Source: Mesorhizobium sp. M7A.F.Ca.US.008.03.1.1 (GTDB lineage: Bacteria > Pseudomonadota > Alphaproteobacteria > Rhizobiales > Rhizobiaceae). From it: a DNA stretch of 64,000 bases. The stretch is taken from contig NZ_RZRU01000009.1 in NCBI RefSeq assembly GCF_003997495.1, forward strand, positions 62,001-126,000. The letters are read 5' to 3'. A program made the translations under genes and the position numbers. The notes beneath the pieces were generated by a model that was not told where the DNA came from, did not search any database, and worked only from the letters and a program-made list of their open reading frames with translations. Below, one piece after another: positions 36,993 through 46,917 of this stretch. Numbering within the stretch: position 1 is the first letter of the stretch; every line of letters starts with the position of its first letter.

Positions 36993-39359
36993 ATGAAGGC
37001 AGCATCCAAGTTTCTAAGCGCCGCGTCCGCGGTGACCCTGTCCGCGGCCATGGTCGTGCCAGGCGCGCTCGCAGTGCAGTTCGTTGCCACATCGGCGGCT
37101 GAAGCCGCTGTCGTCAGCAGAGTCGAGGTGAGCGGCAACCAGCGTATCGACGCTGAGACCATCCGCAATTACATCACCATCAAGCCGGGCAAGGCTTTCT
37201 CCAGTTCCGACATCGACGGTGCGGTCAAGGCACTGTTCGGCACCGGCCTGTTTTCGGACGTGCAGATCAACCAGGTCGGCTCGACGCTGGTGGTCAAGGT
37301 TGCCGAGTACCAGGTTGTCAACCAGGTGCTGTTCCAGAACAACAAGAAGCTCAAGGACAATGCGCTTGCGGCCGCGGTGCAGTTGAAGCCGCGCGGAACG
37401 TTCTCGCAGGCGACGCTGGACGCCGACGTGGAATCGGTCAAGGCTGCCTACCGGCGCATTGGTCGCGACGATGTGACTGTGACCACGCAGGTCATGCAAC
37501 TTGGCGATAATCGCGTAAATGTTGTCTTCAACGTCGCTGAAGGCGATCGTACGCAGATCGCGGCGGTCAATTTCGTCGGCAACAGCGCCTATTCCAGTCG
37601 CCGTCTGGCGGATATCATCAACACCAAGCGCTCGTCCTGGCTTTCCTTCGTCCTGCGCGACGACGTCTATGACGATGACAAGCTGCGCGCGGACCAGGAG
37701 CTGCTGCGCCGCTTCTACTACAATCACGGCTATGCCGACTTCCAGGTCGTGTCCGCCGTCGGCGAGCTCGACAGCGCGACGAACAAGTACACGGTCACCA
37801 TCACCGTCCAGGAAGGCGACCGCTACACGTTCGGCGATGTCAGCGTCGAGAGCTCGATCCCTGAAGTAGACGGCAAGTCGCTGGAATCGGTGATCGAGAC
37901 TCACAAGGGTGACGTCTACAACGCCAAGAACGTCGAGGATTCCATCATCGCGCTGACCGAGAAGGTGGCCGGTTCCGGCTATGCCTTCGCGCAGGTCACG
38001 CCGCGCGGCGACCGCAATTTCGAGAACCACACCATTTCGGTTGTCTACACGATCGACCAGGGCACCAAGGCCTATATCGAGCGCATCGAGATCCGCGGCA
38101 ACGACCGCACGCGTGACTATGTCATCCGCCGCGAGTTCGATGTCAGCGAAGGCGACGCCTTCAACCAGGTGCTCATCCAGCGCGCGAAAAAGCGCCTGGA
38201 AAATCTGAATTACTTTGAGAAAGTCGACATCTCGACCGTGCCGGGCTCGCAGCCCGACCAGGTCGTTCTGGTGGTCGATGTGGTTGAGAAGTCGACCGGC
38301 GAGTTCTCGGTGGGCGCTGGTTATTCGACCGGTGGCGACACGGCCGGCCCGTCGGTCGAAGGATCGGTCACCGAGCGCAACTTCCTCGGTCGTGGCCAGT
38401 TCATCAAGGTGTCGGCGGGCGGCGGCAAGAATTCACGCGACTACAGCCTGTCCTTCACAGAGCCTTATTTCCTCGGACGGCGCATCGCCGCCGGCTTCGA
38501 CATCTTCAAGCAGACGCGGGAATACGACAATTACAACAGCGATACCGTGGGTGCGACGGTGCGCTTCGGTCTACCGATCACCGACAGCATTACGACACAG
38601 CTCGCGTACAACATCGCGCAGGAGAAATACGAACTCGAAGATGATTGTGTGACCGGCGGGATTTATGATCCGTCCAAGTGCGATGTTTCCACCGCCATCC
38701 TGGATGGCATAGATCAAAGTCCATGGCTCAAGTCGTCTGTCAGCCTCGGATTGGTCTACAACACCATAGACGACATGAAGAACCCGCATGAGGGCATCTA
38801 TGCCACCACGACCGTGGAGGTCGCAGGCCTCGGCGGTGATGCCAAGTTCGTGAAGATCACGGGACGCGGCAGCATCTATCAGACGCTGTCGGAGCAGTAC
38901 GACCTTGTTGGGCTCATTTCAGGCGGCGCGGGCCATGTCGAGGGGTACGGCAGTGACGGTTTGCGCATCTTTGATCAGTTCCAGAGCTCCGACCGCATGA
39001 TCCGTGGCTTCGCCTATGGCGGCATCGGTCCTGTCGATACTGCTACGGGCGACCATCTCGGCGGCACGACCTATTTCAATGCGTCGGCGGAGGCCCAGTT
39101 CCCGCTCCCGGTCATTCCGGAGAGCTTCGGCTTGCGTGGCGCAGTCTTCGCGGACGCGGCAACGCTCTATGGAAGCAAGGTCGACACCGCTGGAGTCAAT
39201 CAGGACTCGGTCGGCATGAAGTTGCGTGCCTCGGTCGGCCTCGGCCTGATGTGGGCGTCGCCGTTCGGTCCGATCCGTATCGACTATGCGATTCCGGTCA
39301 AGAAGGAAGCGCGCGACGACGTGCAGGAATTCAACTTCGGCATATCGACCCGCTTCTGA
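36993..39359 (+). CDS. bamA: Outer membrane protein assembly factor BamA
   Basis: BamA inserts beta-barrel proteins in the outer membrane. The 788 residues have a signal peptide (cleavage near 37-39, AAEAA), five POTRA domains (about 40-440) and a C-terminal 16-strand barrel. The barrel shows GFDIFKQTREY, MIRGFAYGGIGP (lid-loop region) and the closing FNFGISTRF with terminal Phe. The gap upstream (36776-36992) probably carries its promoter; CGGTA / TACCG (36924-36941) is a small inverted repeat there. Confidence 0.96.
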   Translation: MKAASKFLSAASAVTLSAAMVVPGALAVQFVATSAAEAAVVSRVEVSGNQRIDAETIRNYITIKPGKAFSSSDIDGAVKALFGTGLFSDVQINQVGSTLVVKVAEYQVVNQVLFQNNKKLKDNALAAAVQLKPRGTFSQATLDADVESVKAAYRRIGRDDVTVTTQVMQLGDNRVNVVFNVAEGDRTQIAAVNFVGNSAYSSRRLADIINTKRSSWLSFVLRDDVYDDDKLRADQELLRRFYYNHGYADFQVVSAVGELDSATNKYTVTITVQEGDRYTFGDVSVESSIPEVDGKSLESVIETHKGDVYNAKNVEDSIIALTEKVAGSGYAFAQVTPRGDRNFENHTISVVYTIDQGTKAYIERIEIRGNDRTRDYVIRREFDVSEGDAFNQVLIQRAKKRLENLNYFEKVDISTVPGSQPDQVVLVVDVVEKSTGEFSVGAGYSTGGDTAGPSVEGSVTERNFLGRGQFIKVSAGGGKNSRDYSLSFTEPYFLGRRIAAGFDIFKQTREYDNYNSDTVGATVRFGLPITDSITTQLAYNIAQEKYELEDDCVTGGIYDPSKCDVSTAILDGIDQSPWLKSSVSLGLVYNTIDDMKNPHEGIYATTTVEVAGLGGDAKFVKITGRGSIYQTLSEQYDLVGLISGGAGHVEGYGSDGLRIFDQFQSSDRMIRGFAYGGIGPVDTATGDHLGGTTYFNASAEAQFPLPVIPESFGLRGAVFADAATLYGSKVDTAGVNQDSVGMKLRASVGLGLMWASPFGPIRIDYAIPVKKEARDDVQEFNFGISTRF

Positions 39360-39375
39360 TCGGCGGCCAACGATG

Positions 39376-39400
39376 CTCCCGGGTCTTCAGGGTCCGGGAG
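39376..39400 (+). terminator. Hairpin between bamA and lpxD (possible attenuator)
   Basis: CTCCCGG (39376-39382) and CCGGGAG (39394-39400) form a 7-bp stem with an 11-base loop, 17 bp after the bamA stop and 35 bp before lpxD. No T run follows, so partial attenuation or RNA stability is more likely than termination. Confidence 0.4.
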
Positions 39401-39434
39401 AAATGTTCCGACCTAGCTGGATATAGCTTCTGGA

Positions 39435-40493
39435 ATGACCGATCCGGTGTTCTTCGCGCCATCACGCCGGTATACGGCGGGCGAAGTCGCGAATCTGACC
39501 GGCTCGGTGCTCGTCGATTCCGGCCACTCCAATATTTCGATCGAAGCACTCGCGCCGGCCAGTGAGGGCGGCGAGAATGCGCTCGTCTTTGTCGACGGCA
39601 AGCGTAATTCCGCGCTGATGCCGGCGCTGCGGGCAGCCGCGGTCCTGTGCCCGGCGGAATTTGCCGGCAAGGCGCCGGCAAGCGTTGCCGTTCTGGTTCA
39701 TCCGCGTCCGCAACAGGCCTTCGCGCTGATCGGACGCCTGCTGTTTCCGAGGGCGGCGACACCGGGGCCGATGACCAGTGAAACCGGCGTCTCGCCGCAC
39801 GCTCATGTCGATGCGACCGCGCATGTCGAAGCCGGTGCCGTCATCGAGGCCGGCGCGGTTATCGGGCCAGGTGCTTCGATCGGCAGCGGTACCGTCATCG
39901 CCCCAAATGCGGTTATCGGACAATCCTGCCAGATCGGCCGCGACGGCTATGTCGGTCCAGGCGCCAGCATCCAGTATGCCTTGATCGGCAATCGCGTCAT
40001 CATTCATGGCGGCGCCAGGATAGGACAGGATGGTTTTGGGTTCGTCGGCGGGGCCAAGGGTCCTGAGCGCGTGCCGCAGATCGGCCGCGTCGTTATCCAG
40101 GACGACGTCGAGATCGGCTCCAACACCACCGTCGATCGTGGCGCCATGTCCGATACGATCATCGGCCAAGGCACCAAGATCGACAATCTCGTGCAGATCG
40201 CCCATAACGTCCGCATCGGCCGCAATTGCATAATAGCCGGGCTTTCGGGTATTTCGGGTTCAGTGGTCGTGGGTGACAATGTCACCATGGGCGGCGGCGT
40301 CGGGCTTGCGGATCACCTGACCATAGGGACAGGGGCCAAGCTTGCCGCCAGAAGTGGATTTATGAGCAATGTCCCTGCAGGCGAGATCTGGGGCGGCTAT
40401 CCGGCACAGCCGATGGCGGAAGCCATGCGGGAGATAGCCATGCTGCGCAAGCTCGCCAGGACCCGCAAACAGGGCGAGGGAGGCAATGGCTGA
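39435..40493 (+). CDS. lpxD: UDP-3-O-acylglucosamine N-acyltransferase LpxD
   Basis: LpxD adds the second acyl chain to the lipid A precursor. The 352 residues have the N-terminal uridine-binding domain and a hexapeptide-repeat left-handed beta-helix (from about residue 110), with [12 protein letters not shown] carrying the expected catalytic His. The last eight bases overlap fabZ. Confidence 0.95.
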   Translation: MTDPVFFAPSRRYTAGEVANLTGSVLVDSGHSNISIEALAPASEGGENALVFVDGKRNSALMPALRAAAVLCPAEFAGKAPASVAVLVHPRPQQAFALIGRLLFPRAATPGPMTSETGVSPHAHVDATAHVEAGAVIEAGAVIGPGASIGSGTVIAPNAVIGQSCQIGRDGYVGPGASIQYALIGNRVIIHGGARIGQDGFGFVGGAKGPERVPQIGRVVIQDDVEIGSNTTVDRGAMSDTIIGQGTKIDNLVQIAHNVRIGRNCIIAGLSGISGSVVVGDNVTMGGGVGLADHLTIGTGAKLAARSGFMSNVPAGEIWGGYPAQPMAEAMREIAMLRKLARTRKQGEGGNG

Positions 40494-40953
40494 CATGATC
40501 GCGTCGACGACGCTGGAAGCGGTCGACATCATGGGGTTGATGAAGCTCCTGCCGCACCGCTATCCGTTCCTGATGATCGATCGTATCGTCGACATCGATG
40601 GCGACGAATCCGCCGTCGGCATCAAGAACGTGACCATAAACGAGCCGCATTTTCAGGGCCATTTCCCTGAGCAGCCGGTCATGCCGGGTGTGCTCATCAT
40701 CGAGGCGATGGCGCAGACGGCCGGCGCCATCTGTATCCGCAGCCTGGGTACCGAAAAGCCTTCGCTGGTCTATTTCCTGACCATAGACAACGCCAAATTC
40801 CGCAAACCGGTCGTTCCCGGCGACCAGCTGAAGATCCATGTCAAGAAAATCAAGAAACGCGGCAACCTGCTCAAATTCGCTTGTGAAGCCATGGTCGACG
40901 GTGCCAAGGCGGCCGAGGCCGAGATTTCAGCCATGATGGTCACCAGCGACTGA
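40486..40953 (+). CDS. fabZ: 3-hydroxyacyl-ACP dehydratase FabZ
   Basis: FabZ dehydrates beta-hydroxyacyl-ACP in fatty acid elongation and competes with LpxA/LpxD for substrate. The 155-residue hot-dog protein has [13 protein letters not shown] and [13 protein letters not shown] with the active-site His and the helix Glu in MAQTAGA. It overlaps lpxD by eight bases, which ties the two antagonistic uses of hydroxyacyl-ACP together. Confidence 0.96.
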   Translation: MADMIASTTLEAVDIMGLMKLLPHRYPFLMIDRIVDIDGDESAVGIKNVTINEPHFQGHFPEQPVMPGVLIIEAMAQTAGAICIRSLGTEKPSLVYFLTIDNAKFRKPVVPGDQLKIHVKKIKKRGNLLKFACEAMVDGAKAAEAEISAMMVTSD

Positions 40954-40966
40954 CGATCGAGTGTTT

Positions 40967-41800
40967 ATGAAAATCAAGACATCCATCCATGCTTCCTCCG
41001 TTGTGGAGGAAGGCGCTCAAATCGGCCAAGGTGTGCGCATCGGACCGTTTTGTCATGTCGGTGCCGAAGCGGTGATCGGCGACGACGTCGAACTGGTCAG
41101 TCATGTCTCCGTGATGGGGGCGACGTCAATCGGCGCCTCGACCAAGGTCTATCCGATGGCGACATTGGGCGCGCCGCCGCAGAACACCAAGCACAAGGGC
41201 GGCCGAACCACCCTGGTCATCGGCAGGAACTGCACGATCCGCGAAGGCGTGACCATGCATCTCGGTACCGATTCCAGCCGCGGTGAGACGACGGTCGGCG
41301 ACAACGGCAATTTCCTCGCCTACGCCCATATCGCCCATGATTGCGTCGTCGGCAACAATGCGACGTTCGCCAATGGCGCAACGCTGGGCGGCCACTGCGA
41401 GGTCGGCAACAATGTCTATATCGGCGGCCTGACCGCAGTGCATCAGTTTGTCCGCATCGGCGACAACGCCTTTCTGGGCGGCTGCTCCGCGATCGTCGGC
41501 GATGTGATCCCCTTTGCCATAGCGGTCGGCAACCGCGCCAGCCTGCGCGGTCTCAACATCATCGGCCTCAAGCGCTCCGGCCTGCCGAGGTCCGAAATCC
41601 TTGTGCTGCGCAAGGCTTACAGGATGATCTTCGATCGTTCCCGCACTGTTGGAGAGAACATCGAGTTCGCCAAGGCGGAGTTCGCGTCGTCGCCGACCGC
41701 CATGAAGATCATCGATTTCATCACCAGTCGCGGCAAGCGGCACTATGCTGTGCCGTCGCTCAAGGGCGGCGATGGCGGCGATGTCGATGACGAAGACTGA
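40967..41800 (+). CDS. lpxA: Acyl-ACP-UDP-N-acetylglucosamine O-acyltransferase LpxA
   Basis: LpxA starts lipid A synthesis. It is a left-handed beta-helix with hexapeptide repeats from residue 8. The catalytic His is in AYAHIAHDCVVGNN, and the family QFVRIG and SLRGLNIIGLKRSG follow. A GTG at 40961, two codons upstream, is an alternative start. It ends inside lpxI. Confidence 0.95.
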   Translation: MKIKTSIHASSVVEEGAQIGQGVRIGPFCHVGAEAVIGDDVELVSHVSVMGATSIGASTKVYPMATLGAPPQNTKHKGGRTTLVIGRNCTIREGVTMHLGTDSSRGETTVGDNGNFLAYAHIAHDCVVGNNATFANGATLGGHCEVGNNVYIGGLTAVHQFVRIGDNAFLGGCSAIVGDVIPFAIAVGNRASLRGLNIIGLKRSGLPRSEILVLRKAYRMIFDRSRTVGENIEFAKAEFASSPTAMKIIDFITSRGKRHYAVPSLKGGDGGDVDDED

Positions 41801-42683
41801 GACCGCTGGTCTCGTTCTCGCACCAGGCGCCAAGGTAGGCGTCATCGCCGGCGGTGGTCATCTTCCGGTGGAAGTCGCCGAAGGTCTCGAGAGACATCGA
41901 CATCCACCTTTCATCGTCATGGTCGAAGGCGAGGTCGACCGTGGATCGGAACTTTACAGATATGAGCATGAGAGCCTTGCTCTCGAACAGATCGGCGCGC
42001 TGGCTTCATTGCTGAAACGCCGGAAGATCACCCACCTTGTGCTGGCCGGTGAGATCAGACGCCGGCCGAAACTGACCGACATGCGGTTGAGCTTCGGCCT
42101 GCTTTCGCTGATACCCACACTGATGGTGGCGCTCGCCCGCGGCGACGACGGCTTGCTGAAGCTCCTGACACGCGGTCTCGAGGCTCGCGGTATCAAGGTC
42201 GTCGGCGCCCATCAGGTCGTGCCGGATCTTGTCGCTGTCGAGGGTGTGCTGACCAAGGCTGCGCCTCTGAAATCGGATCGACGTGACATCGAAGCCGCTT
42301 ATGCGGCGGCGAAAGCCATCGGCGCGCTCGATATCGGCCAGGCGGCGATCGCTATTGGTGGTCGCGCCATCGCCCTGGAGGGCATCGAGGGGACTGATGG
42401 GCTGCTCCAGCGGACAAAGGAACTGCGCAGCCATGGCAGGCTCGCCGGCAGGACGCGTGGCGTCCTTGTCAAATGCGCGAAGCCTGGGCAGGAATTGCGA
42501 GCCGATCTGCCTTCGATAGGTCCGCAAACGGTCGAGGCAGCGCATTCTGCCGGACTGGTCGGCATTGCCGTCGAAGCCGGCCACTCACTGGTTCTGGAAG
42601 GTCCTGTCGTCATTGCGCGCGCCGATGCGCTTGGCCTGTTCGTGATCGGTCTGCCTGCCATGGAGCGTGCGCATGGCCGGTGA
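41772..42683 (+). CDS. lpxI: UDP-2,3-diacylglucosamine diphosphatase LpxI
   Basis: LpxI hydrolyses UDP-2,3-diacylglucosamine to lipid X. It is the alphaproteobacterial replacement for LpxH. The 303 residues (DUF1009 family) show LGLIAG-type start as KVGVIAGGGHLPVEVAEG, THLVLAGEIRRRPKL, VVGAHQV and VLVKCAKPGQELRADLPSIG. ATG 41772 follows AAGGG at five bases. ATG 41781 and 41787 are also in frame. It overlaps lpxA by 29 bp and lpxB by 11 bp. Confidence 0.92.
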   Translation: MAAMSMTKTETAGLVLAPGAKVGVIAGGGHLPVEVAEGLERHRHPPFIVMVEGEVDRGSELYRYEHESLALEQIGALASLLKRRKITHLVLAGEIRRRPKLTDMRLSFGLLSLIPTLMVALARGDDGLLKLLTRGLEARGIKVVGAHQVVPDLVAVEGVLTKAAPLKSDRRDIEAAYAAAKAIGALDIGQAAIAIGGRAIALEGIEGTDGLLQRTKELRSHGRLAGRTRGVLVKCAKPGQELRADLPSIGPQTVEAAHSAGLVGIAVEAGHSLVLEGPVVIARADALGLFVIGLPAMERAHGR

Positions 42684-43845
42684 AACCCCACTGAAGATCG
42701 CCATCGTCGCCGGAGAGGAATCCGGCGACCTGCTCGGCGCCGACGTTATCGGGGCGTTGAAGCGTGCAACCGGTCGCGATATCAGGCTTGTCGGCATTGG
42801 CGGGCGTCATTTGCAGGCGCTTGGACTGGTCCCGCTATTCGACGGGGCTGATATCGCGCTGATGGGGCTCAGCGCCATCCTGCGCGATCTGCCGCGTCTG
42901 ATGCGGCGGATCAGCCAGACGGCAAGTGCTGTCGCGGCTGAAAAACCCGACTGTCTCATCACCATCGACAGCCCCGATTTTTCGCTGCGTGTGGCCAGGA
43001 AGGTCCGCGCCACGGATCCGGCCATACCGATCATCCACTATGTCTGCCCAAGTGTCTGGGCGTGGCGACCGGGCAGGGCGGTGGCAATGAAGCCCTATGT
43101 TGATCATGTTCTCTGCATACTGCCTTTCGAAGTGAAGGAACTGAGCCGCCTGAGCGGCCCGCCCGGCACTTATGTCGGACATCGCCTTGCGCATGATCCA
43201 GGCGTGCTGGGTGCTGCCAAGGCGCAAAGCCTGCCGCGCGACCTGTCGGGGGATCGCGTCAAGACACTGCTTGTCCTGCCCGGCTCGCGGCGCAGCGAGG
43301 TGAGCAGGCTTATCGGTCCGTTCGGCGAGACAGTATCGATCCTGCGTGCGCGCGGACACCGCTTGCGCCTGCTTCTGCCGACGGTGCCGCATGTCGCCGA
43401 TCTGGTCAGGACCTCGGTCGCGCGCTGGGATGAAAAACCAGAGATCATCCTCGATCCAGAGCGCAAATGGCAGACCTTCGGCAAGGCAGATGCGGCGCTG
43501 ATCGCATCGGGAACCGTGTCGCTGGAGTTGGCCCTGTCGGGCGTGCCGATGATCTCTTGCTACAGGCTTGATCCAGTCATGCGGATGGTCCAGGGGCTGG
43601 TCACGGTGTGGAGTGCTGCGTTGCCCAACCTGATCGCGGACCAGCCGCTCGTGCCGGAGCACTACAACCAATATGTGCGGCCGCGCTATCTGGCGCGACA
43701 GCTCGAGGCGCTGTTCTCAGACACCGCCTATCGCGCCTGGCAGAAGCAAGGCTTTGCCGACATCACGCGGCGTATGACGACCGACAAGCCTTCCGGCGAG
43801 ATAGCGGCAGGCGTTGTGCTTCGTCACATAAAAAAAGCGCCCTGA
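42673..43845 (+). CDS. lpxB: Lipid-A-disaccharide synthase LpxB
   Basis: LpxB joins UDP-2,3-diacylglucosamine and lipid X. The 390-residue GT-B enzyme shows IVAGEESGDLLGA, CLITIDSPDFSLRV, HYVCPSVWAWRPGRA, LLVLPGSRRSEV and IASGTVSLELALSGVPMI. ATG 42673 follows GGAG at seven bases; a GTG at 42667 is also in frame. Its stop codon is the loop of the downstream terminator. Confidence 0.95.
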   Translation: MAGETPLKIAIVAGEESGDLLGADVIGALKRATGRDIRLVGIGGRHLQALGLVPLFDGADIALMGLSAILRDLPRLMRRISQTASAVAAEKPDCLITIDSPDFSLRVARKVRATDPAIPIIHYVCPSVWAWRPGRAVAMKPYVDHVLCILPFEVKELSRLSGPPGTYVGHRLAHDPGVLGAAKAQSLPRDLSGDRVKTLLVLPGSRRSEVSRLIGPFGETVSILRARGHRLRLLLPTVPHVADLVRTSVARWDEKPEIILDPERKWQTFGKADAALIASGTVSLELALSGVPMISCYRLDPVMRMVQGLVTVWSAALPNLIADQPLVPEHYNQYVRPRYLARQLEALFSDTAYRAWQKQGFADITRRMTTDKPSGEIAAGVVLRHIKKAP

Positions 43846-43858
43846 GGGCGCCTTTTTT
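43830..43858. terminator. Bidirectional terminator between lpxB and gltA
   Basis: A7-GCGCCC, a TGA loop and GGGCGC-C-T6 form a hairpin with a one-base bulge and A/T runs on both sides. The loop bases are exactly the lpxB stop codon (43843-43845). It lies 20 bp from the gltA stop, so it can serve both convergent units. Confidence 0.9.
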
Positions 43859-43876
43859 CAGTCCAGACAGCCTCGA

Positions 43877-45205
43877 TCACCGCTTGGCGATCGGCACGTA
43901 ATCACGTTCCGGCGCACCGGTATAGAGCTGGCGCGGGCGGCCGATCTTCTGGCGCGGATCCTCGATCATCTCTTTCCACTGCGCGATCCAGCCGACGGTG
44001 CGGGCGACGGCGAACAGCACGGTGAACATGGTGGTGGGGAAGCCCAGCGCCTTCAGCGTAATGCCGGAATAGAAGTCGACATTCGGGTAGAGCTTCTTCT
44101 CGATGAAATAGGAATCGGTCAGCGCGATCTTTTCCAGCTCCATGGCGATGTCGAGCAGCGGATCGTCCTTGATGCCGAGCTCGCCCAGAACCTCATGTGC
44201 CGTCTTCTGCATGATCTTGGCGCGCGGATCGTAGTTCTTGTAGACGCGATGGCCGAAGCCCATCAGGCGGAACGGGTCGTCCTTGTCCTTGGCGCGGGCG
44301 ATGAACTCGGGGATGTGATCGACATGGCCGATCTCGCCAAGCATGTTGAGCGCCGCTTCATTGGCGCCGCCATGCGCGGGTCCCCACAGGCAGGCTATGC
44401 CGGCGGCGATGCACGCGAACGGGTTGGCGCCCGACGAGCCAGCGAGACGAACGGTCGAGGTCGAAGCATTCTGCTCGTGGTCGGCATGCAGGATGAAGAT
44501 GCGCTCCATGGCGCGCGCCAGCACCGGGTTGATCTTGTATTCCTCGCACGGCACGGCAAAGCACATGTGCAGGAAGTTGGCGGCAAAGTTCAGCTCGTTC
44601 TTCGGGTAAATGAAGGGCTGGCCGATGTGGTATTTGTAGGCCATCGCCGCGATCGTCGGCATCTTGGCGATCAGCCGCATGGAGGCAACCATGCGCTGGT
44701 AGGGGTCGGAGATGTCGGTGGAGTCGTGGTAGAAGGCCGACAGCGCGCCGACCACTCCGCACATCACCGCCATCGGGTGCGCGTCGCGGCGGAAGCCGGT
44801 GAAAAAGCGCGACATCTGCTCATGCACCATAGTGTGGCGCGTCACGCGGTAATCGAAATCATCTTTCTGCGCCTTGGTCGGCAATTCACCGTAGAGCAGG
44901 AGATAACAGACCTCGAGGAAATCGCCGTGTTCGGCCAACTGGTCGATCGGATAGCCGCGGTGCAACAGGATCCCGGCGTCGCCGTCGATGAAGGTGATTT
45001 CGGATTCGCAGCTTGCCGTCGAGGTGAAGCCGGGATCGTAGGTGAAGGCGCCGGTGGTGGAGTAGAGCGAGGCGATGTCGATGACATCGGGCCCGACCGA
45101 ACCGCTTCGCACCTTGAATTCATGGGTCTTGCCGGCGAATTCAAGCGTTGCCGTGGCCTCCTGGGTCTTGCCGCCCAAATCCAGTTTTTTCGCAGCTTCG
45201 GTCAT
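43877..45205 (-). CDS. gltA: Citrate synthase
   Basis: GltA condenses oxaloacetate and acetyl-CoA. The 442-residue length and the motifs [32 protein letters not shown] and [14 protein letters not shown] (with the catalytic His residues) indicate the type II hexameric enzyme. The ATG follows AAGGAG at seven bases. It is 185 bp downstream of gltX on the same strand, so it may have its own promoter. Confidence 0.97.
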   Translation of the reverse strand: MTEAAKKLDLGGKTQEATATLEFAGKTHEFKVRSGSVGPDVIDIASLYSTTGAFTYDPGFTSTASCESEITFIDGDAGILLHRGYPIDQLAEHGDFLEVCYLLLYGELPTKAQKDDFDYRVTRHTMVHEQMSRFFTGFRRDAHPMAVMCGVVGALSAFYHDSTDISDPYQRMVASMRLIAKMPTIAAMAYKYHIGQPFIYPKNELNFAANFLHMCFAVPCEEYKINPVLARAMERIFILHADHEQNASTSTVRLAGSSGANPFACIAAGIACLWGPAHGGANEAALNMLGEIGHVDHIPEFIARAKDKDDPFRLMGFGHRVYKNYDPRAKIMQKTAHEVLGELGIKDDPLLDIAMELEKIALTDSYFIEKKLYPNVDFYSGITLKALGFPTTMFTVLFAVARTVGWIAQWKEMIEDPRQKIGRPRQLYTGAPERDYVPIAKR

Positions 45206-45390
45206 TGCAAACTCCTTCTTGTTTCCTCATGCCGGCAAAGGCAAAATTCTGCAGAGCGACACGTCGAAAATCACCGCAATGCGCGTATTCGCCACCGCAT
45301 TTCAGGAGGTGCGTGCCAGATTGGGCCAAGGCCTAATGTTGCACTGCGAAACCCGCCTTTCAATGCCAATCTTCTTGGGCCAGTTTGCTC

Positions 45391-46815
45391 CTAATCGATT
45401 TGATCTGAGATGCGCGCCAGGCTTTCCTCGCGGCCGAGCACGGCGAGCACATCGAACACGCCCGGCGAGGTGCTTTTGCCGGTCAAAGCGGCACGCAAAG
45501 GCTGGGCCACCGCGCCGAGCTTGTAGCTGCCGGCTGCTGCCACCTCGCGGATCGCCGCCTCCGCCGATGCGGCGGTCCAGTCACTCGCAAGCCCGTTCAA
45601 AGCTTCGTGAGCACTGCGCAGGATGTTGCGGGCATCGTCGGTCAGCAGAAGAGCTGCCTTGTCGTCGATCGGCAGCGGTCGCGTGGCGAACAGGAAGGCT
45701 GCGCCGTCGACGAGCTCGACCAGCGTCTTGGCGCGCTCCTTCAGGCCCGGAAGCGCCGCCAGCAACTGCGCCTTGGTGCTGTCGTTCAGGCGCGCGGCGA
45801 TCGCCGGGCCACCTTCGAGATAGGGCAGGGTGGCGATGAAGATGTCGAACAGTTCGGCATCGCTCATGCGGCGCATATGCGCGCCGTTGATCGCCTCCAG
45901 CTTGGCGAAGTCGAAGCGCGCCGCGCCCTTGTTGACGTCGCCTATATCGAACCACGAGATCATATCCTTGATCGACATGATCTCGTCGTCGCCATGGCTC
46001 CAGCCGAGGCGCGCCAGATAGTTGAGCAGCGCCTCCGGCAGGTAGCCCATGGCGCGATAGGCCTCGACGCCAAGCGCGCCGTGCCGTTTCGACAGCTTGG
46101 CGCCATCGGCGCCGTGGATCAGCGGGATATGCGACATGGACGGCACGTCCCAACCCATGGCGTTGTAGATGACGGTCTGGCGGGCGGCATTGGTCAGATG
46201 ATCATCGCCGCGAATGATGTGGGTGACGGCCATGTCATGATCGTCGACGACGACGGCATGCATGTAGGTCGGGTTACCGTCCGAACGCAGGATGATGAAG
46301 TCGTCGAGATCCTTGTTGGGAAAGCGCACCTCGCCCTGGACACGGTCATAAACGATGGTCTCGCCTTCGGTCGGCGCCTTGATGCGGATGGCGCCCTTGG
46401 CGCCTGCGGGCGCCTCAGAGGGGTCGCGGTCGCGCCAGCGGCCGTCGTAGCGGGGCGGCAGCCCCTTGGCTCTGGCGGCCTCGCGCATGGCCTCCAGTTC
46501 GGCTGGCGTGGCATAGCAATAATAGGCCTTGCCCATGCGTACGAGTTCCTCGGCCACCTCGCGGTGGCGCGGCGCACGCTTGAACTGCGAAACCGGCTCG
46601 CCGTCCCAGCTCAGGCCAAGCCAGGAAAGCCCGTCGAGGATGGCAGCCGTCGCGGCTTCATTGGAGCGTTCGCGGTCCGTGTCCTCGATGCGCAGCAGCA
46701 TCGTGCCGCCGGTGTGCTTTGCATACAGCCAGTTGAACAGCGCCGTGCGCGCGCCGCCTATATGCAAATAGCCGGTGGGCGAAGGGGCAAAACGGGTGAC
46801 GACCTTGTCGGACAT
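45391..46815 (-). CDS. gltX: Glutamyl-tRNA synthetase
   Basis: GltX charges tRNA(Glu) and, in organisms with GatCAB, usually also tRNA(Gln), which fits with gatCA elsewhere in this window. The 474 residues contain HIGGART and KLSKRHG (the HIGH and KMSKS motifs). ATG 46815 gives the family start [15 protein letters not shown]; the frame is open up to 46905. It is divergent from comEC. Confidence 0.96.
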   Translation of the reverse strand: MSDKVVTRFAPSPTGYLHIGGARTALFNWLYAKHTGGTMLLRIEDTDRERSNEAATAAILDGLSWLGLSWDGEPVSQFKRAPRHREVAEELVRMGKAYYCYATPAELEAMREAARAKGLPPRYDGRWRDRDPSEAPAGAKGAIRIKAPTEGETIVYDRVQGEVRFPNKDLDDFIILRSDGNPTYMHAVVVDDHDMAVTHIIRGDDHLTNAARQTVIYNAMGWDVPSMSHIPLIHGADGAKLSKRHGALGVEAYRAMGYLPEALLNYLARLGWSHGDDEIMSIKDMISWFDIGDVNKGAARFDFAKLEAINGAHMRRMSDAELFDIFIATLPYLEGGPAIAARLNDSTKAQLLAALPGLKERAKTLVELVDGAAFLFATRPLPIDDKAALLLTDDARNILRSAHEALNGLASDWTAASAEAAIREVAAAGSYKLGAVAQPLRAALTGKSTSPGVFDVLAVLGREESLARISDQID

Positions 46816-46917
46816 GGAACTCTCGGAAACCATCTGAAGCGGGGTGCGGTCGCGCGGACTTTCGCGCTTTGCGCGTTCATGTAGCATAGGGTGTCGAGGG
46901 CGCAAGGGGCAGACCCG

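Noticed and set aside
43830..43858. A/T-flanked hairpin considered as an insertion-sequence end
   Set aside because: There is no transposase, no partner inverted repeat and no target duplication; it is a normal terminator between convergent genes.
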